NCBI GenBank assembly: GCA_964394085.1
Contig: CAYMWF010000107.1
Span: 1 to 15,749 of the forward strand
Length of the DNA stretch: 15,749 nt
Direction of reading: 5' to 3'
DNA from: CAYMWF01 sp964394085 [NCBI: uncultured Gemmatimonadota bacterium]
Lineage (GTDB): Bacteria > GCA-2686955 > CAYMWF01
Every line of letters starts with the position of its first letter. Position 1 is the first letter of the stretch. Under the pieces are notes generated by a model. It searched no databases and was not told the origin of the DNA. It saw only the letters and a program-made list of their open reading frames with translations. This document shows, one piece after another, positions 1-7,562 of this stretch. A program made the translations under genes and the position numbers.

Positions 1-184
1 TGCCTGTTATCTCTCCGACGCTGGCGCCTTTGTCAAGCATACTCCAGATCTGGGGTGCCGGAGCGCCGACAAGAGTCACATCAGGGGGATTCGTTCCGGA
101 ATGGTTGACGAGCAGCAGCTTGTCTCCACCTTCGATCTTGCTGAAAAAGCTTGGAGACCTGCGAACCCTTGATAGAGAATTCAT
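1..184 (-). CDS. PqqD-like small protein, N-terminal part (cut by window edge)
   Basis: Reading the minus strand from an ATG at 184 gives 61 residues that run off the left edge. The visible part has the layout of a PqqD/RRE-type domain: a strand around KLLLV (22-26), a second around DVTLVG (35-40), then APQIWSMLDKGASVGEI (43-59), which matches the family pattern 'a-x-x-IW-x-x-LD-G-x-s-v-x-EI'. PqqD proteins bind a peptide substrate and hand it to a radical SAM/SPASM enzyme; that role here is inference. The start is supported by AGGTGG six bases before the ATG. A GTG 66 nt further upstream is an alternative in the same open frame. It lies 152 nt downstream of the aminotransferase gene on the same strand, so it is probably the next operon member. 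The plus-strand ORF over the same bases is treated as a shadow. Moderate confidence because the C-terminal half is missing. Confidence 0.5.
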   Translation of the reverse strand, partial: MNSLSRVRRSPSFFSKIEGGDKLLLVNHSGTNPPDVTLVGAPAPQIWSMLDKGASVGEITG

Positions 185-270
185 TCTAAACCACCTGGAC
201 GGAGTGACGACTATGCGCCGGATCGCGTCATCTTTCGATATTAACACTATGATAAACTAACTTACACTAC

Positions 271-322
271 CGGAACCTGTCAAATGAGCTTTTAAGGGCA
301 TTTTCAGAAATACGGAACCTGT
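271..322. repeat. Short direct repeat pair in the aminotransferase/PqqD-like gap
   Basis: The 10-mer CGGAACCTGT occurs at 271-280 and again at 313-322, 42 nt apart centre to centre, inside the 152-nt gap between two minus-strand genes. On the transcribed strand it reads ACAGGTTCCG. It could be a protein-binding direct repeat or chance. No terminator-like hairpin with a T-run is visible in the gap, which fits read-through into the PqqD-like gene. Confidence 0.3.
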
Positions 323-336
323 GCGACCGAAAAAGT

Positions 337-1647
337 TCAGGCACCACCTTCGGTAAAGTATTTTATCACAGTAGATGCTATGTACTGCATATCGGAAAAG
401 CTCAAGTCCGGGTGCATGGGCAGGAAAACCATTTTGTCCGTATATTTCAATGCTTCAGGTGTTTTTTCAACGCTGAAATCCTGAAACAGGGGGCTGTCGC
501 TAAGACACGGCAGATTCGTCTGGGATGTGTCGATGTGATGCCTGCGCAGGAATTTTCTGAAAACCGTAACGTTTTCAACCCAAAATGGAAACCGCCAGTA
601 TGTACATCCTTCTGGATCGCTGATACGGGGTAAACCCGGTACACCCGCGTTTTCCAGTAACGATGTCAAATGAGCAGATAATTCACGTCGCCGTCGATTC
701 CCCTCGAAGAGAGTTTCCATGGCAATTAAGCCTACTACGGCCTGAAAGTCGGAATATCCGTGAAACTTGTCGGGAGAGATATGACCCGGTCGAATCTCCG
801 TTTCCTTTCTCTTGCGCCAGACAATCAGGTTGCCATGCTGGAACTCGTGTATCCACCGGGGGAATGCACTTTCCAGGAGACCGACTACATGGTGTGTAAG
901 GAATGTGTAGATTGTTGGGTGAGTGACTGCGTAAATAACACTCTCACGAAGCAACATGTGGATCAGCACGCTCCAGTTGGGGGGGGGCAACTTCTCGGCC
1001 ATGAGATGAAGGCTTTTGTGTAAGGAATTGTCCGATGTGACCACCATTCCGCCGATAAAGGTGCTCAACGGTTTCAGTGTTGATAAACTGAAAAAACCCG
1101 CGAGACCGAAAGTGCCCAGTTTCTTACCACGCCATGTCCCACCCATTATCTGGGAACAATCCTCTAATACCACGAGATTATGATTCTTTGCGATATCATT
1201 GATGCGGTCCATATCAGAAGGAATGCCGCATAGATGTGTCAATAGAATCACCTTGCTGTCGGCACCGATATTCCGTTGAAGATTGTCGCAGTCGATGTTG
1301 CCCGTCCGAACTCCCATATCAACAAAGACAGGTTTCAGACCCGCCATAAGTACCGCATTTACAATGTCCGGAATAGTTACGGGAGTCATCAGAACTTCAC
1401 CGCCCGGCGGTAAATCCAGGCATTTCAAAATACAATGAAGCGCCACCCGTGCATGAGGGAATATGCATGTGTGCGATTCACCCAGGACTTTCCCGAATTC
1501 CTTCTCGAATGCTTTGCACACCGGTCCGTATCGCCGGTTCCAGTTCGATGGCCTCAGGATCCGGGGTATTGTCGGGAATGGCTGAAAGTAGACGCGAGCG
1601 CGCGGGATTCGACGAAAGAAAGATAATCTTGATTTGATTCCAACCAT
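337..1647 (-). CDS. DegT/DnrJ/EryC1/StrS-family PLP-dependent aminotransferase
   Basis: A 436-residue fold-type I aminotransferase of the family that usually transaminates nucleotide-linked keto-sugars or, in some members, cyclitols. Visible features: a substrate/PLP entry segment HARVALHCIL (65-74); the block VVLEDCSQIMGG (159-170), in which D163 should pair with the PLP pyridine nitrogen and Q166 is the usual Gln; and FSLSTLKPL...GG (186-200), in which K192 is the expected Schiff-base lysine, followed by the family's double Gly. Length is slightly above the usual 370-400 because of an insertion around 215-275. The ATG at 1647 has no clear ribosome binding site. It starts 34 nt after the upstream propeller gene's stop, so co-transcription is likely. 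A run of nine C encodes Pro221-223 (979-987) and is slippage-prone. The exact substrate cannot be told; a sugar amine is the default for this family. Confidence 0.88.
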   Translation of the reverse strand: MVGIKSRLSFFRRIPRARVYFQPFPTIPRILRPSNWNRRYGPVCKAFEKEFGKVLGESHTCIFPHARVALHCILKCLDLPPGGEVLMTPVTIPDIVNAVLMAGLKPVFVDMGVRTGNIDCDNLQRNIGADSKVILLTHLCGIPSDMDRINDIAKNHNLVVLEDCSQIMGGTWRGKKLGTFGLAGFFSLSTLKPLSTFIGGMVVTSDNSLHKSLHLMAEKLPPPNWSVLIHMLLRESVIYAVTHPTIYTFLTHHVVGLLESAFPRWIHEFQHGNLIVWRKRKETEIRPGHISPDKFHGYSDFQAVVGLIAMETLFEGNRRRRELSAHLTSLLENAGVPGLPRISDPEGCTYWRFPFWVENVTVFRKFLRRHHIDTSQTNLPCLSDSPLFQDFSVEKTPEALKYTDKMVFLPMHPDLSFSDMQYIASTVIKYFTEGGA

Positions 1648-1681
1648 ATCAGTGCATTGTCCGGGAGGCTTATTCAGGCGA

Positions 1682-3307
1682 TTATGCGGGTGTTTTGACC
1701 CTCGCCGTACGAGAAACCAGAGAATCTACATCGATTTCGAATAAGCCGTAATTGGTCGTGGTAAAAAGCCTGTGACTCACGGGTACCAGGATAATGGACT
1801 GGTTCCGGTTTCCCACGTTTACAGTCGCCAGGATCTTCTTTTTCTTCCATGAGACAATATAGAAATCCCCGGTCAGGTAGTTTCCAATATAGACTAGGTC
1901 GCGATAAGGATCGTACAGGACCAGCTTAAGTCCGATTCCTATATGCATGGAGTCCGTGCTTTCAAGCTTGACTGGGTCTATCTTGTGTAACCGACCGGGG
2001 AACAGGTTTACCAGGAAAATATCTCCGGATTCCTGATCGACATCGAATCCCATACTGACCGGCCAATACATCCTTCGCTTTATCTCTAATGTTTCGTATT
2101 CCAGTTCTTCTATCCCCGGGGGTACAATTGCCCTCGCATTGTAAATGTTTTTAGTCGAGGGTGAGGGTTCCACAAAGCCCGTACCTACGCTGAAAATGCT
2201 ATAGCACTGGTCCATGGAACTTAATTTCCAGACAGTAATGCCGCGGTCCACATGGAAATAGTCACGGTCAGCATCTTCAAAGAAAACGATTAGCCTGTCG
2301 TTTCTACGGTCGATTAAAAAGACTTCAGGATCCATTTCCGATGGGAACCAGTGGAAGAGGCTGTTTACCTGGTTTTTATCCATAGGGTGCGGTTTATTGC
2401 CAAAGACTTCGACTTCGCGAACGAAGTCTTTGGGATGTTCGTAGGCCTTTACGTCTATTCGGAAAAAGCCTTCACCTCCCTCGTTCCCCACCCACAAGGC
2501 CTTTGTTTTATCGTCGTATTCTATAGCCTGGGTTCCCGTGGGCAAGGGGAGGACGTCGATCTTGCTGGTTTCCAGATCGACGCGGAAAAGTGGATAAATC
2601 TCCTTCCCTTTCACCAAAGGCTCCATGCCGCCGGTCGCGTAGATATATTTTCCATCACTGCTGGCGGCCAGGTATTTGAAGGCGCTCCCGGGGTAACCAT
2701 TCAAAGGTATTTTTGTAATGCGAGAATCTCCTTCGCCCAGGAGATCAGACGGAACCTCGAGGACTGTCGAGGAGCTCCGGCCGTACATTGCAAAGGGGAT
2801 TACCCCGTGCGTGTCACGAATTCCTTCGATGACAGCTTCATCGGGCAGGCGGTCGATATCGAAATAATGCCAGAAACCGAGACAAAAGACTGCGTTGAAC
2901 AGGATGACCGTATGGACGGGTTTGACACCAGTCCTGACAAAGATAAGAACCATGACAGCAAGGAGCCCCAGAAGGATGAGAGTGACTGCCAGATTTGTCA
3001 AGAACAGCATAATCAGTGTGGGAACCAGTAAACAGAGAGAATACGAGAGAAAGAGTCCCCAAAATGCAGCCCCCCAAAGCTTGAGGTTGCGTGTAGCGGT
3101 TTTATTCCACCTAGAACGGGTTAAAAGCCATTGAAAGAGTATGATAATGAGAAAAAGAAAAGTGGGAACAAGAGATATAGTTCGTGTAAAAAGGCCTCTG
3201 CCAGGTTCTGCCATGGTGATCCATTCGGCGAATGGATAAAATGTATAGTGGTTTATCAGGCCGAAGACGAGTATTCTGAGGATAGTCAACGTATTTTTTA
3301 AGCTCAT
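1682..3307 (-). CDS. Membrane-anchored beta-propeller-like protein (paralogue of 4406-5932)
   Basis: I do not recognise a named family. From the ATG at 3307 the protein has 541 residues. The first ~150 are about five hydrophobic helices (roughly 7-27, 42-63, two or three within 76-124, 130-149). The rest is soluble, with repeated strand units of YVTN/YncE propeller style such as KYIYATGG, ALWVGNEGGEGFFRID, GDIFLVN..GRLHKID and VYIGNYLTGDFYIV (472-485). The open frame extends to a GTG at 3394, overlapping the upstream UbiA gene by 19 nt. I chose 3307 because the N-terminus then matches the short, immediately hydrophobic start of the paralogue, and GGGCGGG precedes it closely. The gap to UbiA is 68 nt. 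The propeller is probably extracytoplasmic. No catalytic motif is visible, so a binding, scaffold or sensor role is inference. Confidence 0.75.
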   Translation of the reverse strand: MSLKNTLTILRILVFGLINHYTFYPFAEWITMAEPGRGLFTRTISLVPTFLFLIIILFQWLLTRSRWNKTATRNLKLWGAAFWGLFLSYSLCLLVPTLIMLFLTNLAVTLILLGLLAVMVLIFVRTGVKPVHTVILFNAVFCLGFWHYFDIDRLPDEAVIEGIRDTHGVIPFAMYGRSSSTVLEVPSDLLGEGDSRITKIPLNGYPGSAFKYLAASSDGKYIYATGGMEPLVKGKEIYPLFRVDLETSKIDVLPLPTGTQAIEYDDKTKALWVGNEGGEGFFRIDVKAYEHPKDFVREVEVFGNKPHPMDKNQVNSLFHWFPSEMDPEVFLIDRRNDRLIVFFEDADRDYFHVDRGITVWKLSSMDQCYSIFSVGTGFVEPSPSTKNIYNARAIVPPGIEELEYETLEIKRRMYWPVSMGFDVDQESGDIFLVNLFPGRLHKIDPVKLESTDSMHIGIGLKLVLYDPYRDLVYIGNYLTGDFYIVSWKKKKILATVNVGNRNQSIILVPVSHRLFTTTNYGLFEIDVDSLVSRTARVKTPA

Positions 3308-3375
3308 GATCCCGCCCCGGACGATATTCAGACCGTCCCATTGACTTGCTGCATGTCTGTCCGACATGAAAATAA

Positions 3376-4272
3376 TCATCTGGTGAAAAAACACTGCTGG
3401 GAATTCAGGACAATGAGGAAGAAGACCAGGGATCCGCCGATAAAACCCAGGATCCTCTGAATCATCCGGATCGTCTTTATATTTCTTCCGGTCTTGTAAT
3501 ATACATGCATCGAAACAGGAACCAGAAGAGTCAGAAGGAGAAAAGGAATTACTATTAGAATTTGGTAATGCCCCTTGATAATTAAGGCAATAACCGCCAA
3601 CTGTACAACACCCGTTACAGTTATAAGAGTCAAAGTCATCGGAAATCCGATAACCATGTATGTTGTTCTGATGCCTCCTCTCCTGTCCTCCTCCTGGTCC
3701 ATAACTTCATGGATAAGCTGATTCTGTACCATCATCGCCGTGAAAACAGCAATGATTTCATACACGAGATTTGGTCGGTAATTTCCTGAATAGCAGAAGA
3801 ACAACAAGGGAATGAAGATAAAGAGGTTGAAAAGCGTGCCGATAAAAGGGTATTTTTTCACCCTTCCGATGTATGAGTATATCCAGCCAAAGAGCAAGGA
3901 TATCATTACCGCCAAGCCAATAATGGTATGCGAAAAAAAAGCGGCAACAGTAGTAATTACAGAGATCAGCCCGCAGACAATCACCCATCTCATACCTCGG
4001 TCGTTTCTCAGGATCAGGGTGTTTTTATCGGCATTGCCGTCAATTATCCTATCGGATTGATTGTTGACATAATACGCAATTCCAAGGCATAGGGCAGCGA
4101 ATAAAATCCCTCGCAGTGCCATGAGGACATTTCCGGGTTCAAGGGAGATAGGACAGTACAAAATGGGCAGAACCAGGAAATACCACCAGTGAAAAAAACG
4201 GACATCTCTAAGAAGATTGCCTAACGCACTATGTTTACGGGGATTACGGTAATTGTTGTTGGTGTTTTTCAT
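3376..4272 (-). CDS. UbiA-family membrane prenyltransferase
   Basis: A 298-residue integral membrane protein with about eight or nine hydrophobic helices, the normal UbiA size. The first Asp-rich motif is NNQSDRIID (70-78), matching N-D-x-x-D-x-x-x-D except for Asn at the second position. The second is DQEED (192-196) followed by RRGGIRTT, matching the 'D-x-x-x-D...G-x-R-T' motif. These bind Mg2+ and the prenyl diphosphate, and the enzyme transfers the prenyl chain to an acceptor within the membrane. The family includes quinone, haem O, chlorophyll and arabinose-phosphate prenyl transfer; the acceptor here is unknown. The ATG at 4272 is preceded directly by a run of eight G after AGGGAA, an unusual ribosome binding region. 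This is the first gene of the minus-strand operon and is bracketed by two paralogous propeller proteins. Confidence 0.85.
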   Translation of the reverse strand: MKNTNNNYRNPRKHSALGNLLRDVRFFHWWYFLVLPILYCPISLEPGNVLMALRGILFAALCLGIAYYVNNQSDRIIDGNADKNTLILRNDRGMRWVIVCGLISVITTVAAFFSHTIIGLAVMISLLFGWIYSYIGRVKKYPFIGTLFNLFIFIPLLFFCYSGNYRPNLVYEIIAVFTAMMVQNQLIHEVMDQEEDRRGGIRTTYMVIGFPMTLTLITVTGVVQLAVIALIIKGHYQILIVIPFLLLTLLVPVSMHVYYKTGRNIKTIRMIQRILGFIGGSLVFFLIVLNSQQCFFTR

Positions 4273-4371
4273 CCCCCCCCTTCCCTACACGAACCTTTCC
4301 TATCGGAATTAATTATGCCATACGGGTAATAGAAGAGAAAAGTAAAAAAGGTTATACTGAATAGTTCTAAC

Positions 4372-4400
4372 TTGATTGATTTTTTTGAAGAGACTATAAA
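4372..4400 (+). promoter_or_regulatory. Sigma70-type promoter for the plus-strand propeller gene, possibly leaderless
   Basis: TTGATT (4372-4377), a 17-bp spacer and TATAAA (4395-4400) form a near-consensus -35/-10 pair. The ATG of the downstream gene begins at 4406, so a start site 6-8 bases after the -10 would fall on or beside the start codon and give a leaderless mRNA. A second -10-like hexamer, TATACT (4353-4358), lacks a good -35 but would give a leader of about 40 nt. No Shine-Dalgarno sequence lies at normal spacing before the ATG. The same 133-bp region must also hold the promoter for the minus-strand UbiA operon, where only a CATAAT-like -10 candidate was seen. Confidence 0.5.
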
Positions 4401-4405
4401 AAATT

Positions 4406-5932
4406 ATGTGCAAAAAAAAACCTAATTCCATACTGATTATTGTCAGGAGTATCCTCAAATACTCACTGATTATTTACTTGACCAGCATCGCTTTTCATTC
4501 CTTCTGTCGCTTTCCGGCGGTTTCCATGCTCACAGGCGGTTTGATCACTCAAGGTGATATGCTCCGTCATATAACCGCTGCTGTATATGCTGTAATTTCA
4601 GTGATCTCCGATTGGCTGTCATTTTCCGCCAGAAAAAGAGGGCGAAAGTTATTGAGAGTTTTATCGGTCGCACTACCATTGTCCTTCTTTTTACCTGCGC
4701 TGCTTTTTTTTGCCCCTCAGCTGATATTTTCCATAGGTTTTGAGAAAATATCCATTTTAACCATATTTCTGCCGATCGGGGTCTTCATTTTACTATGGGC
4801 CGGGCGGAAGATTTCGCTGGTTTTGTTGATTCCACTAATTTTTTTAACAATAGCCTACAATTTTGAAATTTTCCTCAAATCAAATCGCGGATTCTCATCC
4901 GAAGAAATGACCCGAATTGTCTCCCAAAAGTATATCCGACCATTGGTTTTGACACCTTCCCTGAAGACGGAGGAACATTCCTCCTATTCTATGCTGCCCG
5001 GACTGGATGTACAGGATATACTGGTTCATCCGGAAGAAACGCACCTTTTTGCAAGTACCGGCAGCAACTATGAAGATGACACCCCCAGAGCCTGCACTCT
5101 TGTTCGAATCAACCTTGACTCCGGTTCTGTAGAGCAACTTCCCATAGGCCATGGATGTCGACCGATGGCTCTTGACCTCAAGCGCAACCGACTATTCGTG
5201 GGAACCGATCTAACCGATGCCGTGTTGTTCAACATCGATCTGAATCACTTCCAGGTGACCTCTCGGCACAAATTATGGATGAAATGGGGTGAGGCTACGG
5301 TCGAACTGTTCCTTCTGGATCCCGAGGAAGATGTACTATGGATATTCTATGAATGGGGACGCATCGAAAAATGGCGTCTGGACACCCTTGAGATGGAAGG
5401 CGTCTTTGCCGGGCAAGGACTTCATGAGTATTTATATGATAAGGAAACATGCAGCCTGTTCTACCAGACGGAATGCGTTCCCCCGGGCATGATCCGCTAC
5501 AGGCTGTATCCTGAGCCCATGCTGGAAGACTACCGTCTCCTTCCCGTAACTCACGGCATGGCCTGGGCGCCGGAACTGGGCGGCATCTTGTCCACGGATC
5601 CCTTTCTGGGTCGTGTCTGGATAACAAATCCTGTCACGCTCGAGCTTGTGGGTTCCTTTTCAGTCAAGGTCGGTTGCAAGAATATCGCCTTCGATAAGAT
5701 GAGGAACTGGTTATATATCGGGAATTACTTGAATGGTTATTTTTATATCATCGACATTGCTACAAAAAAGGAATTAGCCAAGATTTTCGTAGGTCAGCGG
5801 TTCAGAAGGATAATAGTTACGGAAAAATCGGGACTGGTTTTTGCCAACACTTCCAGGGGGGTATTTCAGATAGATGTGGCAGGTGTGGTTAAAGAGAGCG
5901 GATGGAAGGAACCATCAAATCCAGCGAGATAA
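4406..5932 (+). CDS. Membrane-anchored beta-propeller-like protein (paralogue of 1682-3307)
   Basis: The protein has 508 residues and no named family that I recognise. It starts MCKKKP and continues into about five hydrophobic helices (roughly 9-32, 52-70, 83-112, 115-132, 135-157). A soluble part from about 195 to the end then shows repeated propeller-like strand units such as NRLFVGTD...LFNIDL (261-279) and WLYIGNYLNGYFYII (435-449). The last unit aligns with VYIGNYLTGDFYIV of the divergent gene. Both proteins also share a 'VPPG' segment (358-361 here) and a final 'GxFxID' strand, so they are paralogues with the same architecture. The ATG lies 5 nt after a TATAAA box and lacks a Shine-Dalgarno. 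It is followed by a 94-nt gap and then the first radical SAM gene on the same strand. Function is unknown; a membrane scaffold or binding subunit is possible. Confidence 0.78.
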   Translation: MCKKKPNSILIIVRSILKYSLIIYLTSIAFHSFCRFPAVSMLTGGLITQGDMLRHITAAVYAVISVISDWLSFSARKRGRKLLRVLSVALPLSFFLPALLFFAPQLIFSIGFEKISILTIFLPIGVFILLWAGRKISLVLLIPLIFLTIAYNFEIFLKSNRGFSSEEMTRIVSQKYIRPLVLTPSLKTEEHSSYSMLPGLDVQDILVHPEETHLFASTGSNYEDDTPRACTLVRINLDSGSVEQLPIGHGCRPMALDLKRNRLFVGTDLTDAVLFNIDLNHFQVTSRHKLWMKWGEATVELFLLDPEEDVLWIFYEWGRIEKWRLDTLEMEGVFAGQGLHEYLYDKETCSLFYQTECVPPGMIRYRLYPEPMLEDYRLLPVTHGMAWAPELGGILSTDPFLGRVWITNPVTLELVGSFSVKVGCKNIAFDKMRNWLYIGNYLNGYFYIIDIATKKELAKIFVGQRFRRIIVTEKSGLVFANTSRGVFQIDVAGVVKESGWKEPSNPAR

Positions 5933-6026
5933 TTCCAGAGGACTGCCAAGAAATATAAGTTCCAGCTAACTGGTGTCGTGTCTATTGATTCCTGATATCG
6001 TCGCTTTCTGGATCTAAGGATCAGGC

Positions 6027-7451
6027 ATGAAAATCGTCTTGCTCCAGCCCCCATCGGTCAATGGGAACCGGTATGTTCGGGATGTGTATTGTGCCGGTCT
6101 CGCAAAGGGGCTCTACTCATGGCCTCCGCTCGATCTTATGATGATCAGCGGGACTTTAGCCAGAAGGCACGAACTGATTGTGATCGACGCCCAGGCCGAA
6201 CGCATCAGCACAGCCCGCACCGAGGAGAGGTTGGCTTCAATCGGACCTGACGCGATCATCTTCATCACGTCTTCGGCATCAAAGATCCCCGATCTCTCCT
6301 TCATGCAACGAGTGAAGAGGTTTCTGCCGGCTGCTCACCTGATCATGATGGGGGACTTGGCGCTCACCCGTCCCGGTGCGATCATGGACGAACACCCGTT
6401 GATCGATGCGGCGATTCTTAACTACTTCGATCCCGGCGTCGCGGTAGCATTCAGAGACGACGGGCTGCACCCGACTGCGAACGTTGTGGTTCGGGGTAAG
6501 ACGAAAACCTCTACTTTGACGCCGACGGTTGTTCACTCTCCTCCCATTCCGACTCCTCGCCACGACCTCTTTCCGCTACATTGCTACTCGGCTCCATGGG
6601 CTCGACGGAGAAAACTCACGACAACATCGACCTCCTATGGATGCCCGTTCGGGTGCACATTCTGTACAGTCAGTCTGATCGACTATGTAACACGCCCCGT
6701 AGACGATGTTCTGGAAGAGCTCAGGCTCGTACTCGGGATTGGGTGTAAAGAAATATATTTTCAGGATTTTCTATTCACCGCACGAAGAAATCGTACACTT
6801 GGTCTTTGTAACGCGATCGTCGAAGAAGGTCTTAACATCTCCTGGTGTTGCCTTTCCAAAGTTGGGACATTCGACCAGGAGGTTCTGGAGGGAATGAAGA
6901 AAGCGGGTTGCCACACTATCGAACTCGGATTGGAATCGGGAAGTGATCGGCTCCTGGGTGAAATGGGCAAGGGGTTTACCGTAGCTGAAGCGGTCGAGGC
7001 TGTCGATTTCTGCGTGAATGCCGGAATTCGCGTCAACGCGATCTTCATGCTTGGCTATCCGGGCGAGACTCTCGAGGATATCGAATCCTCTGTCGACCTC
7101 GCCCTGAAGCTCCCTCTGCATCTGGTGACTTTTGTTATAGTAACCCCGTGTTACGGAACTAAGTTGGCGGAATCGGTTGAGGCCGATAAAGGAGAGATCA
7201 ACTGGGATCAGCCCTATGACGACAGCTGTAACATCCTGCCGCTATCTGACCTCGATGCCGGCAACCTCAAGAGATTGCGAAACCGGGCTGAACGACGCTT
7301 CTACCTCCGCCCTGCTCAGGTTCTCCGGTTAGCGCTCAGCACGGGATCCATTACCGAGCTTCGCTGGAAAGTAATGGAGACGATTTGGTTTCTATGGAGG
7401 GTGCTTCTGTCGGTGCTTCCAAATCGCGATACGGCTTCGGGCAGAAGTTGA
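6027..7451 (+). CDS. Radical SAM enzyme with B12-binding-type N-terminus (first of three)
   Basis: A 474-residue protein. Residues 1-150 form a Rossmann-like cobalamin-binding-type domain beginning MKIVLLQPPS, with the WPPLDLMMISG segment (32-42) typical of these enzymes. The DxHxxG cobalamin-ligand motif is absent, as in many family members. The radical SAM core follows, with GCPFGCTFC (205-213) giving the 4Fe-4S ligands C206, C210 and C213. ELGLESGS (299-306) and GYPGET (343-348) are the usual SAM-binding and barrel motifs. Members do methylation at unactivated carbons, cyclisation or other radical chemistry on lipids, tetrapyrroles or natural products, so the substrate cannot be named. AAGGA sits six bases before the ATG, a good ribosome binding site. 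The C-terminal tail (430-465) is helical and partly hydrophobic, perhaps membrane-associated. Family confidence is high; no specific function is claimed. Confidence 0.9.
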   Translation: MKIVLLQPPSVNGNRYVRDVYCAGLAKGLYSWPPLDLMMISGTLARRHELIVIDAQAERISTARTEERLASIGPDAIIFITSSASKIPDLSFMQRVKRFLPAAHLIMMGDLALTRPGAIMDEHPLIDAAILNYFDPGVAVAFRDDGLHPTANVVVRGKTKTSTLTPTVVHSPPIPTPRHDLFPLHCYSAPWARRRKLTTTSTSYGCPFGCTFCTVSLIDYVTRPVDDVLEELRLVLGIGCKEIYFQDFLFTARRNRTLGLCNAIVEEGLNISWCCLSKVGTFDQEVLEGMKKAGCHTIELGLESGSDRLLGEMGKGFTVAEAVEAVDFCVNAGIRVNAIFMLGYPGETLEDIESSVDLALKLPLHLVTFVIVTPCYGTKLAESVEADKGEINWDQPYDDSCNILPLSDLDAGNLKRLRNRAERRFYLRPAQVLRLALSTGSITELRWKVMETIWFLWRVLLSVLPNRDTASGRS

Positions 7452-7562
7452 CGAGGTGGCTGCAGGTGTTATTTCTTGATAATAATACTCAGATAATTGA
7501 GATTTTCGGGATGAAAAAGGAATAATACAATTAAGAAGGTCATTCAATTACGGAACAATAAG

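Noticed and set aside
30-260. Plus-strand ORF ending LDREFILNHLDGVTTMRRIASSF, which also recalls a PqqD or DUF4388-like pattern
   Set aside because: It overlaps the minus-strand PqqD-like frame, which has a good ribosome binding site, the operon's direction and a better match (IW...LD-G...EI). The first half of the plus frame is low-complexity Ser/Pro/Leu typical of a shadow. It also stops abruptly after the motif.
279-284. TTGACA on the minus strand as a possible -35 for the PqqD-like gene
   Set aside because: No acceptable -10 hexamer lies 16-18 bp downstream (TTAGTT is a poor match), so a promoter is not supported.
2351-3031. 226-codon plus-strand ORF
   Set aside because: It is antisense to the propeller gene, whose product has coherent membrane and strand structure and a paralogue nearby. 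The plus frame shows no domain and is a shadow.
7511-7525. Mini-ORF ATG-AAA-AAG-GAA-TAA upstream of the SPASM gene as a leader peptide
   Set aside because: Four codons with no regulatory codon run and no attenuator-like hairpins around it.
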